The notes: generated by a model from the sequence alone, not told the origin. DNA of 64,000 nucleotides from Cytophagaceae bacterium (GCA_027486845.1 JAIXOL010000049.1:1-64000), one strand, 5' to 3'; counted from the first letter of the stretch, positions 34,202-43,626 are shown. Numbers and translations are program-made.

Positions 34202-35350
34202 TTACATCAAGAAAAAACCAGTTCCATTCGTGCGGGTGGCCATTGGGTGTAAGAAACAGAAAATGGCAACTATAAGAAGCAATACTTTTAACTCTTTTTC
34301 GGTAAGGTATTTTTGTGCAATAACTAATGACAAAAATATAGTAATTATTCCGTAAGAGCCACTTCGTGTCGAATCGAATGTTGTAAGAGAGCCTACCAAC
34401 ATTGCCAATAATGCACCTAAAATTGCCAAAAGTCTGAGCCAGTCTTTAGCCATTGAAAGGAAAATGAATACTAATAAAATGAGTAACCACCAACCTTCAA
34501 AAACCCACAAAAACTTGAGACCCCAAACTGGCCAACTACCTCCAAACATTTCGGCAAACTCGCCAGGTTTGGTGGTGTCGTGCATACCGAGTTTATCGAC
34601 CAAGTAAAACTTACGAATCGCTCCATAAGCCACCCAAGCCGCCACAACCGCCAACATTTGAAGGTTTATTTGAATCTTGAACGGCTTGTTTTCTTTCCAT
34701 TGCGGCACAAACCACCACCATAAAAAAACCATTCCTGAGCCAACGCCGGCTCGTTCATCACCCCAAAAGGCCAATGATAAAAATAAAAATATTAATAAAG
34801 GATTTCGATAATAAATGGCCGAAAATAGAGCAAAATAGCAAAAAAAATCGCCATAAGTGGCAATATCTATAAAAAAAGCAGCACCCATATAAGTAGAAAT
34901 AACACCCAAAACTGCATAAAAAATACTGGTTTTATCGCTTATCGTTCGCTCCAAAAAGTTAATAAGCATATAAAGGAATACAACGCCCAAAATTAATTGC
35001 AAGCTATACAAAACGATACTTACATGCTGAACATGTAGTGCTTTTACAAATGCTGGCATCGTGAGTCTGAATGTACGGTTATTCATACCCGTAAACTCTG
35101 GGTAAGTCCAATTATAGGTAACGCTTGCTGCACGGTCTTTGATAGTTTGATACAGAAAATACTCTCGTTTTTCTTTTACTACTGCCGTATACAAATCACC
35201 AAAATGACGAAGCGGTGAAATATTATTGAAAAATGAAAGTATCATAAAGCACACAGCAAATATCACAACTTTCGTTTTCCATTTTGGACTTAACAAAAAC
35301 GAAGCAATTTTTGCCTCAAAACGTTGATATAAATTTTCTAAAAAAGACAT
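34202..35350 (-). CDS. Polytopic membrane protein of unknown function
   Basis: The 382-residue protein has about ten hydrophobic segments. The first periplasmic loop (about 48-95) is hydrophilic, as in GT-C-like membrane proteins, with LRHFGDLYTAVVKEKREYF. A conserved-looking block AFWGDERAGVGSG lies mid-protein. Trp and Phe are abundant (VFLWWWFVPQWKE). I cannot name the family. It is upstream of the GtrB-like gene on the same strand, 224 nt away, which would suit a glycan-related function, but this is weak evidence. Confidence 0.55.
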   Translation of the reverse strand: MSFLENLYQRFEAKIASFLLSPKWKTKVVIFAVCFMILSFFNNISPLRHFGDLYTAVVKEKREYFLYQTIKDRAASVTYNWTYPEFTGMNNRTFRLTMPAFVKALHVQHVSIVLYSLQLILGVVFLYMLINFLERTISDKTSIFYAVLGVISTYMGAAFFIDIATYGDFFCYFALFSAIYYRNPLLIFLFLSLAFWGDERAGVGSGMVFLWWWFVPQWKENKPFKIQINLQMLAVVAAWVAYGAIRKFYLVDKLGMHDTTKPGEFAEMFGGSWPVWGLKFLWVFEGWWLLILLVFIFLSMAKDWLRLLAILGALLAMLVGSLTTFDSTRSGSYGIITIFLSLVIAQKYLTEKELKVLLLIVAIFCFLHPMATRTNGTGFFLM

Positions 35351-35589
35351 TAAAAATAGTTCTGAGTTCTGAATTATGAGTTCTGAGTGGGCTTTTTAGA
35401 TAGATAAAGAATTAATAGTCGAATAACTCTAGCACTTTTCTTTATCAAATAAAATACAAATATGCCTATTTATTCAATAAGAAGCCAAATAAAATCCCAT
35501 CGGGATTAAATATTAATAGGTAAATTAACAAAAATGACTTTCACGCCGTTAGGTATGAAACAAACGGAGAAGATTTCAAGCATAAAAAA

Positions 35590-35614
35590 AAGCCTGAGAT
35601 TAAATCTTAGGCTT
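35590..35614 (-). terminator. Terminator overlapping the end of the small sigma-linked gene
   Basis: AAGCCTGAG and CTTAGGCTT form the stem around an ATTAAAT loop, with A7-8 on the left giving a U tract on the minus strand. The hairpin includes the TAA (35600-35602) and last codons of the upstream gene. Confidence 0.7.
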
Positions 35615-35836
35615 GTAATTTCTTGAATAGCTGAGGATTCTATCAATCGCCGAATCCGATGGCGAGAGTTGAATTTTGTCCATGCCAGATTTTAAATCGG
35701 CACAGTCGAGGTAGAAATTGAGCAACTCTTTATCAAAAAGAAGAGTTGATTCTACGATAGTGTTTTCTTGGTTTGATGTTTCATTATACAAATAACGAAC
35801 TACATCATTCTGCGTGCTGGTAAAGGTTTGTGTCAT
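35600..35836 (-). CDS. Small acidic protein translationally coupled to the ECF sigma gene
   Basis: The 78-residue protein begins MTQTFTSTQNDVVRYLYNET and has a helix VESTLLFDKELLNFYLDCAD and an end SAIDRILSYSRNYKPKI. Its ATG lies 32 nt inside the end of the sigma gene, so translation is coupled. Small soluble proteins of this type follow the same sigma factor in many Bacteroidota. A role in modulating the sigma factor is plausible, but I know of no proof. Its last codons are part of the terminator. Confidence 0.65.
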   Translation of the reverse strand: MTQTFTSTQNDVVRYLYNETSNQENTIVESTLLFDKELLNFYLDCADLKSGMDKIQLSPSDSAIDRILSYSRNYKPKI

Positions 35837-36410
35837 AAGCGTACGCTGATTTTCCCATCATTTTTCTAAGATTGATGAGAGCATAACGCATTCTCCCTAA
35901 CGCCGTGTTGATACTCACACCAGTTGCATCGGCAATTTCTTGGAATGACATGTCATCGTAATGACGCATCACCAAAACCTCACGCTGCTGGTCGGGTAAT
36001 CGTTTGATTAAATCACGCAAGTGTTCGTGAGATTCACGCTTTATTTGCATTGATTCGATAGAATCTTCGGCAAATTCGAGTGAATTAAACACATTACTTC
36101 CGTCTTCAAACACTACGGTCGGGTAGCGTTTCTCTCTACGGAAATAGTCTATCGCAAGATTATGAGCGATTCGGAGTACCCACGGAAGAAATTTACCTTC
36201 TTCATTGTATCGGCCATCACGTAAAACCTCAACTGCTTTGATAAATGTATCTTGTAGCAAGTCTTCGGCCACGTATTGGTCTTTCACAACAAGGTAAATC
36301 GTGGTATATACTTTTGATTTGTAACGTTGAACAAGCGTAGCAAATGCTTTTTCGTTGCCACGGATATACAATGAAACAAGCTCACTGTCGTTAACTTGGA
36401 TTTTTCCCAT
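35805..36410 (-). CDS. ECF RNA polymerase sigma factor, Bacteroidota-conserved type
   Basis: The 201-residue protein has region 2 (LVSLYIRGNEKAFATLVQRY, VAEDLLQDTFIKAVEVL, LPWVLRIAHNLAIDYFRREK) and region 4 (LPDQQREVLVMRHYDD, then MSFQEIADATGVSINTALGR). A C-terminal extension ends in QHAE. The sequence is of the strongly conserved constitutive type found across the phylum without a membrane anti-sigma factor. No anti-sigma gene follows, only the small coupled protein at 35600-35836. Confidence 0.92.
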   Translation of the reverse strand: MGKIQVNDSELVSLYIRGNEKAFATLVQRYKSKVYTTIYLVVKDQYVAEDLLQDTFIKAVEVLRDGRYNEEGKFLPWVLRIAHNLAIDYFRREKRYPTVVFEDGSNVFNSLEFAEDSIESMQIKRESHEHLRDLIKRLPDQQREVLVMRHYDDMSFQEIADATGVSINTALGRMRYALINLRKMMGKSAYAYDTNLYQHAE

Positions 36411-36748
36411 TTCAGTATTTCAATTTAGTTAACGTAGAGCTTTATGCCATATTGTATATTTTGTGTTTAAATTTTGAAGAATTATGTTTTGATGCCGAAA
36501 GATAGATAAAAATAATGATTCGTGTCAAGTATTTGAAATAAAAAAATCGTTAATGGTTTGTTAATATTCCAATATGAAATTTCGTTTTCATAGATTTAAA
36601 CAAAATATCTATCAAAAACTGTACCAATAGTTTTGTTCAATTTTGAAATTGTAAATATCTGATATTCAGATACTTAATATGTCTTAATCTTACATTGTTT
36701 TTTCGGTATCATTTTTGCATTACATAGATAAGTGAAATAAATAAAAAC
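36411..36748. other. AT-rich divergent intergenic region
   Basis: 338 bp between the sigma gene and the beta-barrel gene, divergently transcribed. It is AT-rich with no ORF. GGTATCATTTTTGCATT (around 36705) resembles a -7 element but has two extra bases. No operator or RNA was recognised. Confidence 0.4.
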
Positions 36749-38110
36749 ATGAAAAAAATTTTTGACTTTACTAGTAATTTTCGACCAAATGGTGCTGAAC
36801 TTCTCAAAACTAATCCTTCAGAACAGCCCAAATATAATTTTGTTGGAGAGTTTTCCATTTTAAAAAATAACGTTTTTAGTACTAAACTAAGCAAAGTAAT
36901 AATTGTACTTTTCTTGGTTATTGGCATTTCTATTTCTCAATCTTTTGGGCAGCGAGATCAGATTACGACCCAATCGGGAGAGAAAATTCGTTGCCGAATT
37001 TTAGACGAAACTCCCAATCGTTTTATGTATGCTTATCTTTCGCCAAGCGGAAAAGTACTTAGAAATGAAATATTTAAAAACTTAGTCTCTGATTTTAAAT
37101 ATAATTTTTATTCAAGCGATATCGTAACAAAAGGAAATAAATTACCCGATGGATTAGGTGGAACAATAGAAGAAAATGCCACGTCCAAGCCACGAGTCGA
37201 TACTCGTAAAAGTGAATCAACCAAGCCAAAGACCGAACAGACGAAAAGCAACAGAAATAATGAATTAACAGAAACTAAAAAAAAATCAATAACAAACGAA
37301 TCTTCATCTAAAAAGGAATCAGCGACAGTAGAAAAAGCTAATGAAATGACTAAGCAGAAAGAAAAGTCAATGGCTTCAATAAATGAAAAGAAGGCGACAC
37401 CTAAAAAAGAGGAAAAAGTACTTACTCCAATGGCTGCACCCAAGGCAGATAATGAGTTTAGTAATTTTCTAAAATGGAGATTGGGTGTTAAGGGTGGTTT
37501 GGGTAATATGTTAGCCAAAATACCAACTACAAATGCCTATGGTTTGTATCAAGAAAAACTTCTTCGTGGATATACTTGGGGGGCTGATATGGCTTTTTTT
37601 CCAGTAGATAATTTAGGCATTGGAATGATGTTTAATGATTTTCAAGCTTATAATAAAGCTGATAATATAGCTTTTATTAATGAAATTTTGAATAAACCTG
37701 AGATGGGAAGTATCTCAAATAAACGTTCAATTAAATATGTAGGCCCAGTATTTTATTATCGCAAAAATATTGATTTCAAAACAATGGTAATATTGGGTCT
37801 TTCGCCGGGTGTTTATATTTATAAAGATAAAGGCTCTTACAATACTGCCAATTATACTTCCAGAGGAATGGATTTTGGTGCTTCAGCAACGCTTGGTATT
37901 GATTTTCTACTCGGAAATGACATCACCGGACGTGATATTATCTTGAGTTTGGAGGCAGGATACAGCTACGGAAAAATGCGTGCAATAGATTTTGGTGCGG
38001 GCGGTGGTGCAATAAACCTAGCTACGCCAATCGACTTGAGCAGACTCGATTTTACTGTAGGTCTGAGATTTACTCGTTATCCAAAATATTTTAATATGAG
38101 GTCATATTAA
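36749..38110 (+). CDS. Outer-membrane beta-barrel protein with charged low-complexity linker
   Basis: The 453-residue protein has an unusual 48-residue N-terminus before a hydrophobic segment (IIVLFLVIGISISQSFGQ, about 50-67), then a small domain (QITTQSGEKIRCRILDE). A Lys/Glu/Ser/Thr-rich linker follows (about 125-230, such as KKKSITNESSSKKESATVEK), then about eight amphipathic strands ending LRFTRYPKYFNMRSY. The linker is likely periplasmic and disordered. A shorter start nearer the hydrophobic segment may be used, but no obvious ATG sits just before it. Function unknown. Confidence 0.6.
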   Translation: MKKIFDFTSNFRPNGAELLKTNPSEQPKYNFVGEFSILKNNVFSTKLSKVIIVLFLVIGISISQSFGQRDQITTQSGEKIRCRILDETPNRFMYAYLSPSGKVLRNEIFKNLVSDFKYNFYSSDIVTKGNKLPDGLGGTIEENATSKPRVDTRKSESTKPKTEQTKSNRNNELTETKKKSITNESSSKKESATVEKANEMTKQKEKSMASINEKKATPKKEEKVLTPMAAPKADNEFSNFLKWRLGVKGGLGNMLAKIPTTNAYGLYQEKLLRGYTWGADMAFFPVDNLGIGMMFNDFQAYNKADNIAFINEILNKPEMGSISNKRSIKYVGPVFYYRKNIDFKTMVILGLSPGVYIYKDKGSYNTANYTSRGMDFGASATLGIDFLLGNDITGRDIILSLEAGYSYGKMRAIDFGAGGGAINLATPIDLSRLDFTVGLRFTRYPKYFNMRSY

Positions 38111-38150
38111 AACTGTAGATTTTGTAGCATATTTTGGGAGGTATGGCAGG

Positions 38151-39413
38151 TTAACTAATTACGCTACCAAGCGTTTGAGTTTTCATTTCAGTTTCGTTCC
38201 ATTCTTTTTCTGCGTTTGAATCAGCCGTGATTCCACAGCCAGCGTAGAGTGTTGCTATATTTTTTTCGATTTTCATCGTACGTAAGTTCACAAAAATGTG
38301 AGATTCAATCTGCCCTTCGCTTGATTGTATATTTACAGGGCCGAGGAATCCACTAAAAAAATCACGATCATAGCCTTCATTTTTTAGAATAAACTCAGTA
38401 GCTGGTACTTTTGGCATTCCGCACACTGCTGAGGTTGGGTGTAGTAAATCAAGCATGACTGTTGCCAGTTGTGAAAAATTAATAGCTATCGTATCAATTA
38501 TTATATCAGTGCGAAGGTGCATGAGATTACCCGCAATTACTGTTTTTGGTCCTTCTTCCTCAAATTCTCTGACTCGGATTTTTTTTAGACAATTAATAAT
38601 GTACCTTGTCACGAACGATTGCTCTTCTATCTCTTTTTGTCGCCACAAGGCTTCTGATGGTTTAATTAAATTTCCGTCTGAATCATAAGCCGATTGAGTG
38701 CCAGCGAGTGCCATCGTACGGAAAATTCCTGCTGAGTCTTGACTAACGAGTGTTTCGGGTGAAGCACCCATCCAGACAACTCCCAAATGCGGTATTGAAA
38801 CTGCCGAAATAAAAGCAGAAGCATAAGTTTCGCAAAGTTTATCAAAAATGCGAATAACATCAAAATCGGCGGGTAAAACTATCTGTTTGGTACGAGAAAG
38901 CACGACTTTTTGAAATACTCCACTTTCGATTTCAGAGATGCCTTTTTCAACTAAATCTATAAATTCTTGTTTGGTTGTTTGCTTGTTGGTGGGATTATTA
39001 GTTAAAACAGAATTTAACGATAAATTTTTACATTTCATTAATTCAATAAAGTCTGGATTAAGCGACGAAGGTGAAACGGCTTCTATAAAATCGTCGTTTT
39101 GAGTTGACTCTTTTCCAATGAAAATATAATGAAGGTCAGCCTTCAAGAAAAAAGTTTTATCTCCATCAGGATTTATGAAAGGCGAAAAAGCAAAACCAGC
39201 ACCGAGTTCTTCAAAATCAATTTTTGATTGGTGAGGGATTTTTTCAAAAGAAGTCAAGAAATGCTTTTCAGATTGACGGGGTAGTCGCCAAATTGCTGTT
39301 GGGAAAGCCAGGTTTTTAGCTGAGTTCCAAAGGTCTTGACGAGAATTTTTATTTTCTATTTTAGTTGTTGTCATGAAGTATTGTAAAAATCTTTCAGATT
39401 CAAAGGTGAACAT
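38151..39413 (-). CDS. menF: Isochorismate synthase
   Basis: The protein has up to 420 residues, with the chorismate-binding fold: VVLSRTKQIVLP, MGASPETLVS, FRTMALAGTQ, HLRTDI, LLHPTSAVCGMPK and the end GFLGPVN ... LYAGCGITADSNAEKEW. It converts chorismate to isochorismate, the entry to menaquinone synthesis. The ATG at 39374 (MTTTKIENK) is an alternative, giving 407 residues. No other men gene is adjacent, so assignment to menaquinone rather than siderophores rests on the phylum's use of menaquinone. Confidence 0.87.
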   Translation of the reverse strand: MFTFESERFLQYFMTTTKIENKNSRQDLWNSAKNLAFPTAIWRLPRQSEKHFLTSFEKIPHQSKIDFEELGAGFAFSPFINPDGDKTFFLKADLHYIFIGKESTQNDDFIEAVSPSSLNPDFIELMKCKNLSLNSVLTNNPTNKQTTKQEFIDLVEKGISEIESGVFQKVVLSRTKQIVLPADFDVIRIFDKLCETYASAFISAVSIPHLGVVWMGASPETLVSQDSAGIFRTMALAGTQSAYDSDGNLIKPSEALWRQKEIEEQSFVTRYIINCLKKIRVREFEEEGPKTVIAGNLMHLRTDIIIDTIAINFSQLATVMLDLLHPTSAVCGMPKVPATEFILKNEGYDRDFFSGFLGPVNIQSSEGQIESHIFVNLRTMKIEKNIATLYAGCGITADSNAEKEWNETEMKTQTLGSVIS

Positions 39414-39585
39414 GATGCGGCCGTCGCTCGGTTCGCCTCACAGTTAGTAAACAAAATTCAAAAGAAAATATTCCTAAAAATAGTAGAAGTTTTTTTGGAA
39501 TGTTGATTTTCGTATGATTTTTGCTAGAAATTAAAGCAAAAATATGCTTAAAAAGAAATTCTGACATTTATAAATAAACAAAGTA

Positions 39586-40917
39586 ATGAATAAAATCTTA
39601 TACTTACTGATAATACTATCTTTTTCATCGTATGGGTCTGTTAATAAGGGTATTGAGTTTAAAGAAGGCTCATGGTCGGAGATTTTGAATGAAGCAAAAA
39701 AACAAAATAAACTTATTTTTATTGACATTTATACAACATGGTGTGGACCTTGCAAAATGATGTCGGCAAAGGTTTTTACAGTGAATATTATTGGTGAAAA
39801 ATTTAATGAGTCATTTGTCAATTTTAAGATTGATGCTGAAAAAGGAGAAGGTATCGAACTGACCAAAAAGTATGCAATCGCGGCTTATCCGACTTATTTA
39901 TTCGTAAATGGCAATGGCGATTTGGTCTATCGAGCAATGGGAGCGATGCCCGCTGAAAAGTTTATAGTTGAAGCCGACAAAGCACTTTTGGCAGGAAAAA
40001 CTTTTAAATCTTCAGATGAATTAGAGAAAGAATTTAAGGCTGGGAAACGTGATCCTGAATTTTTGTATGAATATATGAAGCGAATAAGCCTAAATGGGGG
40101 CGAAAATGTAGCTTTGTTAGATGAATATCTTAAGGCAATTCCTGCATCCCAATATAAAACCGAAAAAGTACTGGCCTTGATTGCAGAAAACATCGGAACG
40201 ATTGAATCGAAGGCATTTATTATTTTGCGAGATGCCTTGGATAGATACTTGAATATGACGGTTTCGCAGCAAAAGTACGTGCTAAATGGACTTTCAAAAG
40301 CCAAACGAAATACATTTAAGAAAGCAGTTGATAGTCGGGATAAAGCATTGCTCGAAAGGCTAATTGATTCCGTACGAGCAACCTCATACAGTGAAGTGGG
40401 TTTTGAGGCTGAAGAAAAACAATTTCGCTTAGAATACGCCAAAATCACTCGTGATGGCGAAAACTTTAAGAAGATTGCTACAAAAGAAACTGCTAAATTA
40501 ATGGCTAGGACATTAGAAGATTTAGTAGCGGAAAACCAGCTAAAAATCATGAATTTTAAGCAAGGTGCAAGAGAGAAAAATTTAGACGAATCGACTCCAC
40601 AGTTTAAAATGATTTTGGATAATTTGACCAATAATGCCCAAAAATTGACATCTTTTCAGCTCAACGAATATGCGTGGGGATATGTGCAGATGATAAAAAA
40701 TGAGAAAGATTTAGAAGAAGCCATAAAATGGTCGGAAAGAGCCATTGAACTGATTGAATCGCCTACGAATTTGGATACTTATGCCATTTTATTGAGCAAG
40801 CTTGGAAGAAAGAAAGAGGCTATAAAAGCCGAGAAAAAGGCCATTAAACTCGCTAAAAAAGAAGGTGAGGATACCAAATATTTACAGCAGACCTTAAAAG
40901 ACTTAAAGCGAAGTTAA
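39586..40917 (+). CDS. Secreted thioredoxin-domain protein with helical repeats
   Basis: The 443-residue protein has a signal peptide (to about 17) and a thioredoxin domain with IYTTWCGPCKMM (Cys near 51 and 54) and the cis-Pro strand AAYPTYLFV. A long helical part (about 140-440) follows, ending in TPR-like helices (LEEAIKWSERAIELIE; LDTYAILLSKLGRKKEAIKA). It is probably a periplasmic disulphide reductase with a protein-binding region. It heads a group of three thioredoxin-fold genes between 39.6 and 42.4 kb. Confidence 0.82.
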   Translation: MNKILYLLIILSFSSYGSVNKGIEFKEGSWSEILNEAKKQNKLIFIDIYTTWCGPCKMMSAKVFTVNIIGEKFNESFVNFKIDAEKGEGIELTKKYAIAAYPTYLFVNGNGDLVYRAMGAMPAEKFIVEADKALLAGKTFKSSDELEKEFKAGKRDPEFLYEYMKRISLNGGENVALLDEYLKAIPASQYKTEKVLALIAENIGTIESKAFIILRDALDRYLNMTVSQQKYVLNGLSKAKRNTFKKAVDSRDKALLERLIDSVRATSYSEVGFEAEEKQFRLEYAKITRDGENFKKIATKETAKLMARTLEDLVAENQLKIMNFKQGAREKNLDESTPQFKMILDNLTNNAQKLTSFQLNEYAWGYVQMIKNEKDLEEAIKWSERAIELIESPTNLDTYAILLSKLGRKKEAIKAEKKAIKLAKKEGEDTKYLQQTLKDLKRS

Positions 40918-41019
40918 GTTTTGTTCTACGAGTTTTTTTTATATTTTTTGATAAAAAAAGATTTTTAGATAAAATAGGCAAGGATTTTGTAATGGAAATT
41001 ATAAAAAATAGCTTTTGTA

Positions 41020-41463
41020 ATGAAAAAGATGATTTTAGTGATGAGCATTTTATGTCTCATTGTGTTGGTGTATGCCTGCGGTAGAGGAAACGTAAAACAG
41101 ATAAATTTCATAAAAAACAATGATAAAACAATGGAGCAAATGCTTGCCCAAGCAAAAAGCCAAAAGAAAATCTTGTTTGTTGATGTTTACACAACGTGGT
41201 GTGGGCCGTGTAAATGGATGGATGAAAATACATTCCAAGATGCTCGTGTGAGCGAAAAATTTAATAAAACTTTTCTGAACTATAAAGTTGATGGCGATTC
41301 GTTTGAAGGCGTAAACGTTGGTATTATTTACCGAGTAGATTCGTATCCTACCTATTTATTTATTGCCACTAACGGTAAGGTCATTCACCGAATTGAAGGA
41401 ACGATGTCGCCTGAAGGATTGGTTCAAGAAGCTGATTTTGTGGTTAATCGGGCTTCTAAGTAG
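41020..41463 (+). CDS. Thioredoxin-fold lipoprotein
   Basis: The 147-residue protein has a lipobox (LIVLVYAC, Cys20) and a thioredoxin domain with VYTTWCGPCKWM and DSYPTYLFI. It resembles the N-terminal domain of the preceding gene (VDVYTTWCGPCK versus IDIYTTWCGPCK), suggesting duplication. It is probably anchored in the envelope and keeps partner cysteines reduced. It lies 102 nt after the first thioredoxin gene, so the two may share a transcript. Confidence 0.85.
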   Translation: MKKMILVMSILCLIVLVYACGRGNVKQINFIKNNDKTMEQMLAQAKSQKKILFVDVYTTWCGPCKWMDENTFQDARVSEKFNKTFLNYKVDGDSFEGVNVGIIYRVDSYPTYLFIATNGKVIHRIEGTMSPEGLVQEADFVVNRASK

Positions 41464-41740
41464 TTTTATTTATGACTTACAAACTCAAAATACTTTAAAA
41501 CCTCTAACGAATCAGGTATTTTTACCCTAATATCGAATAGTGGAAGACTCTATGTATGCAAATGTTTTGTTGAGCCATGAAAAAATACTAAATCCAACTT
41601 TTGTAAAGTATTTGGTAAACCTAAAATTACTGTTGACAATTTGAAATCAACAATTAAACTAAAAAACTCTTAACATTGCATACTTTAAACAAATTTTCTA
41701 CTGCTACATTCGGACAAGTCAGGCAGGCCATTAAAAACAA
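41464..41740. other. Intergenic region without a gene
   Basis: 277 bp between convergent thioredoxin genes. It is AT-rich with no protein-like frame longer than about 40 codons and no RNA motif recognised. It ends at the terminator at 41741. Confidence 0.4.
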
Positions 41741-41778
41741 AAAAAGCCCAACTTTATGAAAGGAAAGTTGGGCTTTTT
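41741..41778. terminator. Bidirectional terminator between thioredoxin genes
   Basis: AAAAAGCCCAACTTT and its perfect complement AAAGTTGGGCTTTTT (15 bp) with an 8-nt loop lie just after the stop of the minus-strand gene. It has A/T runs on both sides and can serve both directions. Confidence 0.88.
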
Positions 41779-41795
41779 CTTTTTGTCACAATCTA

Positions 41796-42353
41796 TTAGA
41801 GCTTAGGCAAGGCATTCTTGAAAACTTCTTTGTAGGTTCCTACTTTGTATTGCTCAAAAGGCTCATTTTTATTGTAATCACCACCTAAATAGGTCACTAT
41901 TTCATGAAATGCTTTCGCATTTAAGTATCCTGGCAAAGGCTGAATCATATTATACTGAGCATCCAAAAAAACGGTAGTCGGATAGCTCATTTTGCCTTGT
42001 AAAAGAGCAACAGCTGCTTGATTTGCTCCACTATTGGCATCAAAAATGTATTTGGTGTTTCCGATAATTATATCCTGTTTAGCCTCTGCGTCGAGCTTCA
42101 CCATGTAGAAATTCTTATTTAAATAATCAACCACTTCGGGGTTTGTGTATGTTTCTCTATCCATCACTTTACACCAACCACACCAAGCTGTATAGACATC
42201 TACGATTGTTTTACGAGGCTCTTTTTGAGTTCGGTTATATGCTTCTTGGATAGTAAGCCACTCAACTTCTTTTTTTGACGTAGCTGTTTTTTGTTGGGCA
42301 AAACTATTACCCGAAAAGCTAATTAATGCTATAAAAAGATATATTTTCTTCAT
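41796..42353 (-). CDS. Secreted thioredoxin-family protein (CGWC type)
   Basis: The 185-residue protein has a signal peptide (to about 19, NSFAQ), a thioredoxin domain with VYTAWCGWCKVMD (Cys near 58 and 61) and cis-Pro in MSYPTTVFLD. The CGWC active site resembles DsbD-gamma/DUF255-type domains, which reduce periplasmic proteins. It is transcribed toward the other two thioredoxin genes but on the opposite strand, with its own upstream region. Confidence 0.85.
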   Translation of the reverse strand: MKKIYLFIALISFSGNSFAQQKTATSKKEVEWLTIQEAYNRTQKEPRKTIVDVYTAWCGWCKVMDRETYTNPEVVDYLNKNFYMVKLDAEAKQDIIIGNTKYIFDANSGANQAAVALLQGKMSYPTTVFLDAQYNMIQPLPGYLNAKAFHEIVTYLGGDYNKNEPFEQYKVGTYKEVFKNALPKL

Positions 42354-42696
42354 TTCTGTGATTTTTATCTTAAAAACGATTTTGCATAAATGATTATTAT
42401 AGAAGGTTTAGAACAACACTAAATCGCAAAAACTATACCGAAAAATCAAAATTTTATTTGCGAATATCAATCAGATATTTAGCTGAAACCATTTGTATAG
42501 GGGTTCAACAGGGGTTTTAATTGGCAGATTAATCGCTATAGCGTAATTTCTTACTTGTTGGCTAAATGGTTGCGTAAATAGTTTTATTTATATTAAAAAC
42601 AAATGACTAATAGACGTTTTTTTGTATGATAAATATCTGTTTGTAAAAAAACAATAATTGAATTAAAATGTTGGTTATCAATTACTTAAGGTTCTA
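42354..42696. other. Intergenic region without a gene
   Basis: 343 bp, AT-rich. I found no gene, RNA or clear repeat in it. Confidence 0.4.
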
Positions 42697-43218
42697 TTAA
42701 AATATCTTTTGAGCTTCTTCTTTCAGTGCTTTTAGGGCTTCGTAGGTTGGTTGTTTGTTTGCACTGATTACCTTTTCAAATATTTTTTTTGAGAGATTAA
42801 TTGAAGTTGAATCGGGTGAAATTTCGGAGGCTGATGTATTTATTAAAGTCACAACATCATTCATAGCATTACGAGTCTTTTCCCAAGTTTCGTGCGAAAT
42901 ATACACCTGCTGAGCAAGGTTATGATTAAATTCTTCTCTGATTTCTTGTAACAATACTCGCTGATAATCAATGGCTTGTATATCGGGGCTACCGAGTCTG
43001 ATAAGTAAGTTAGTGGGTGTAATTCGCTCCAAAAAAAGTGTCATACGCTCATAGGCTTGAAGACGAATAGGCGTGGTGATTTCGATAGTTTTTACTTTGA
43101 TATCCAGTTCTTTCTGTTCGAATTGTTTTTGTAGGAAGGTCTGAATCGTAAGGTACATTCCGTAAAGAACAGCTGCCGCAGGAATCAATATTTTGAGTAA
43201 TTCGATGATAGATTGCAT
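42697..43218 (-). CDS. Single-pass membrane protein of unknown function
   Basis: The 173-residue protein has one N-terminal transmembrane helix (LLKILIPAAAVLYGMYLTIQ) and a long helical cytoplasmic part. This includes KTIEITTPIRLQAYERMTLF and LERITPTNLLIRLG, then an amphipathic region probably forming a coiled coil. The family is recurrent in Bacteroidota but has no known role. It is monocistronic. Confidence 0.6.
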   Translation of the reverse strand: MQSIIELLKILIPAAAVLYGMYLTIQTFLQKQFEQKELDIKVKTIEITTPIRLQAYERMTLFLERITPTNLLIRLGSPDIQAIDYQRVLLQEIREEFNHNLAQQVYISHETWEKTRNAMNDVVTLINTSASEISPDSTSINLSKKIFEKVISANKQPTYEALKALKEEAQKIF

Positions 43219-43344
43219 TATTATTGTTTTTATTCCTCACAAAAGTAAGATAAGCAAATGGTGCTTCAAAATCTTTCTTAAATTATCAGGTATCTCAACG
43301 TGAACCATTTGTAAAATCCCTTAAATCGTGTCTATATTTGCATC

Positions 43345-43626
43345 ATGGTAACTTTTTCGGTAACAGCACGCAAAGAAATATTGAAAAGTCTCAATTCTTC
43401 ACAAATTCCCGAAGGCTACGCTTTAAGGGTAGGTTTGAAGGGTGGAGCTTGCTCGGCAACTTATCTTTTGGGGCTTGATAAAGCATCCGAAAACGATGAA
43501 TTCTACGAGGTAGAGGGAGTCAAGGTGCTGATAGATAAGCGACATTTAATGTATTTAATTGGTGTAAGAATTGATTATGTCGAAACCGAATCAGGAATGG
43601 GTTTTACGATTGAAAAATATAATTAG
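43345..43626 (+). CDS. IscA/HesB-like protein lacking the C-terminal CGC motif
   Basis: The 93-residue protein has the A-type iron-sulfur carrier fold: VTFSVTARKEILKSL, LRVGLKGGACSATYLLGL and VKVLIDKRHLMYLIGVRIDY, ending VETESGMGFTIEKYN. The first cysteine (GGACS) is present, but the chain ends before the CGC(G) pair that completes the cluster-binding site in IscA, SufA and ErpA. It may bind iron or a cluster at a dimer interface by the single Cys, or have a different role. No suf or isc gene is near. Confidence 0.8.
   Translation: MVTFSVTARKEILKSLNSSQIPEGYALRVGLKGGACSATYLLGLDKASENDEFYEVEGVKVLIDKRHLMYLIGVRIDYVETESGMGFTIEKYN

Noticed and set aside
37108-37518. 136-codon antisense frame in the beta-barrel gene linker
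   Set aside because: Ser/Phe/Val-rich reverse complement of the Lys/Glu-rich linker.
39927-40631. 234-codon antisense frame inside the first thioredoxin gene
   Set aside because: Fully shadows a gene with clear thioredoxin motifs; Ser/Phe-rich composition typical of reverse frames here.
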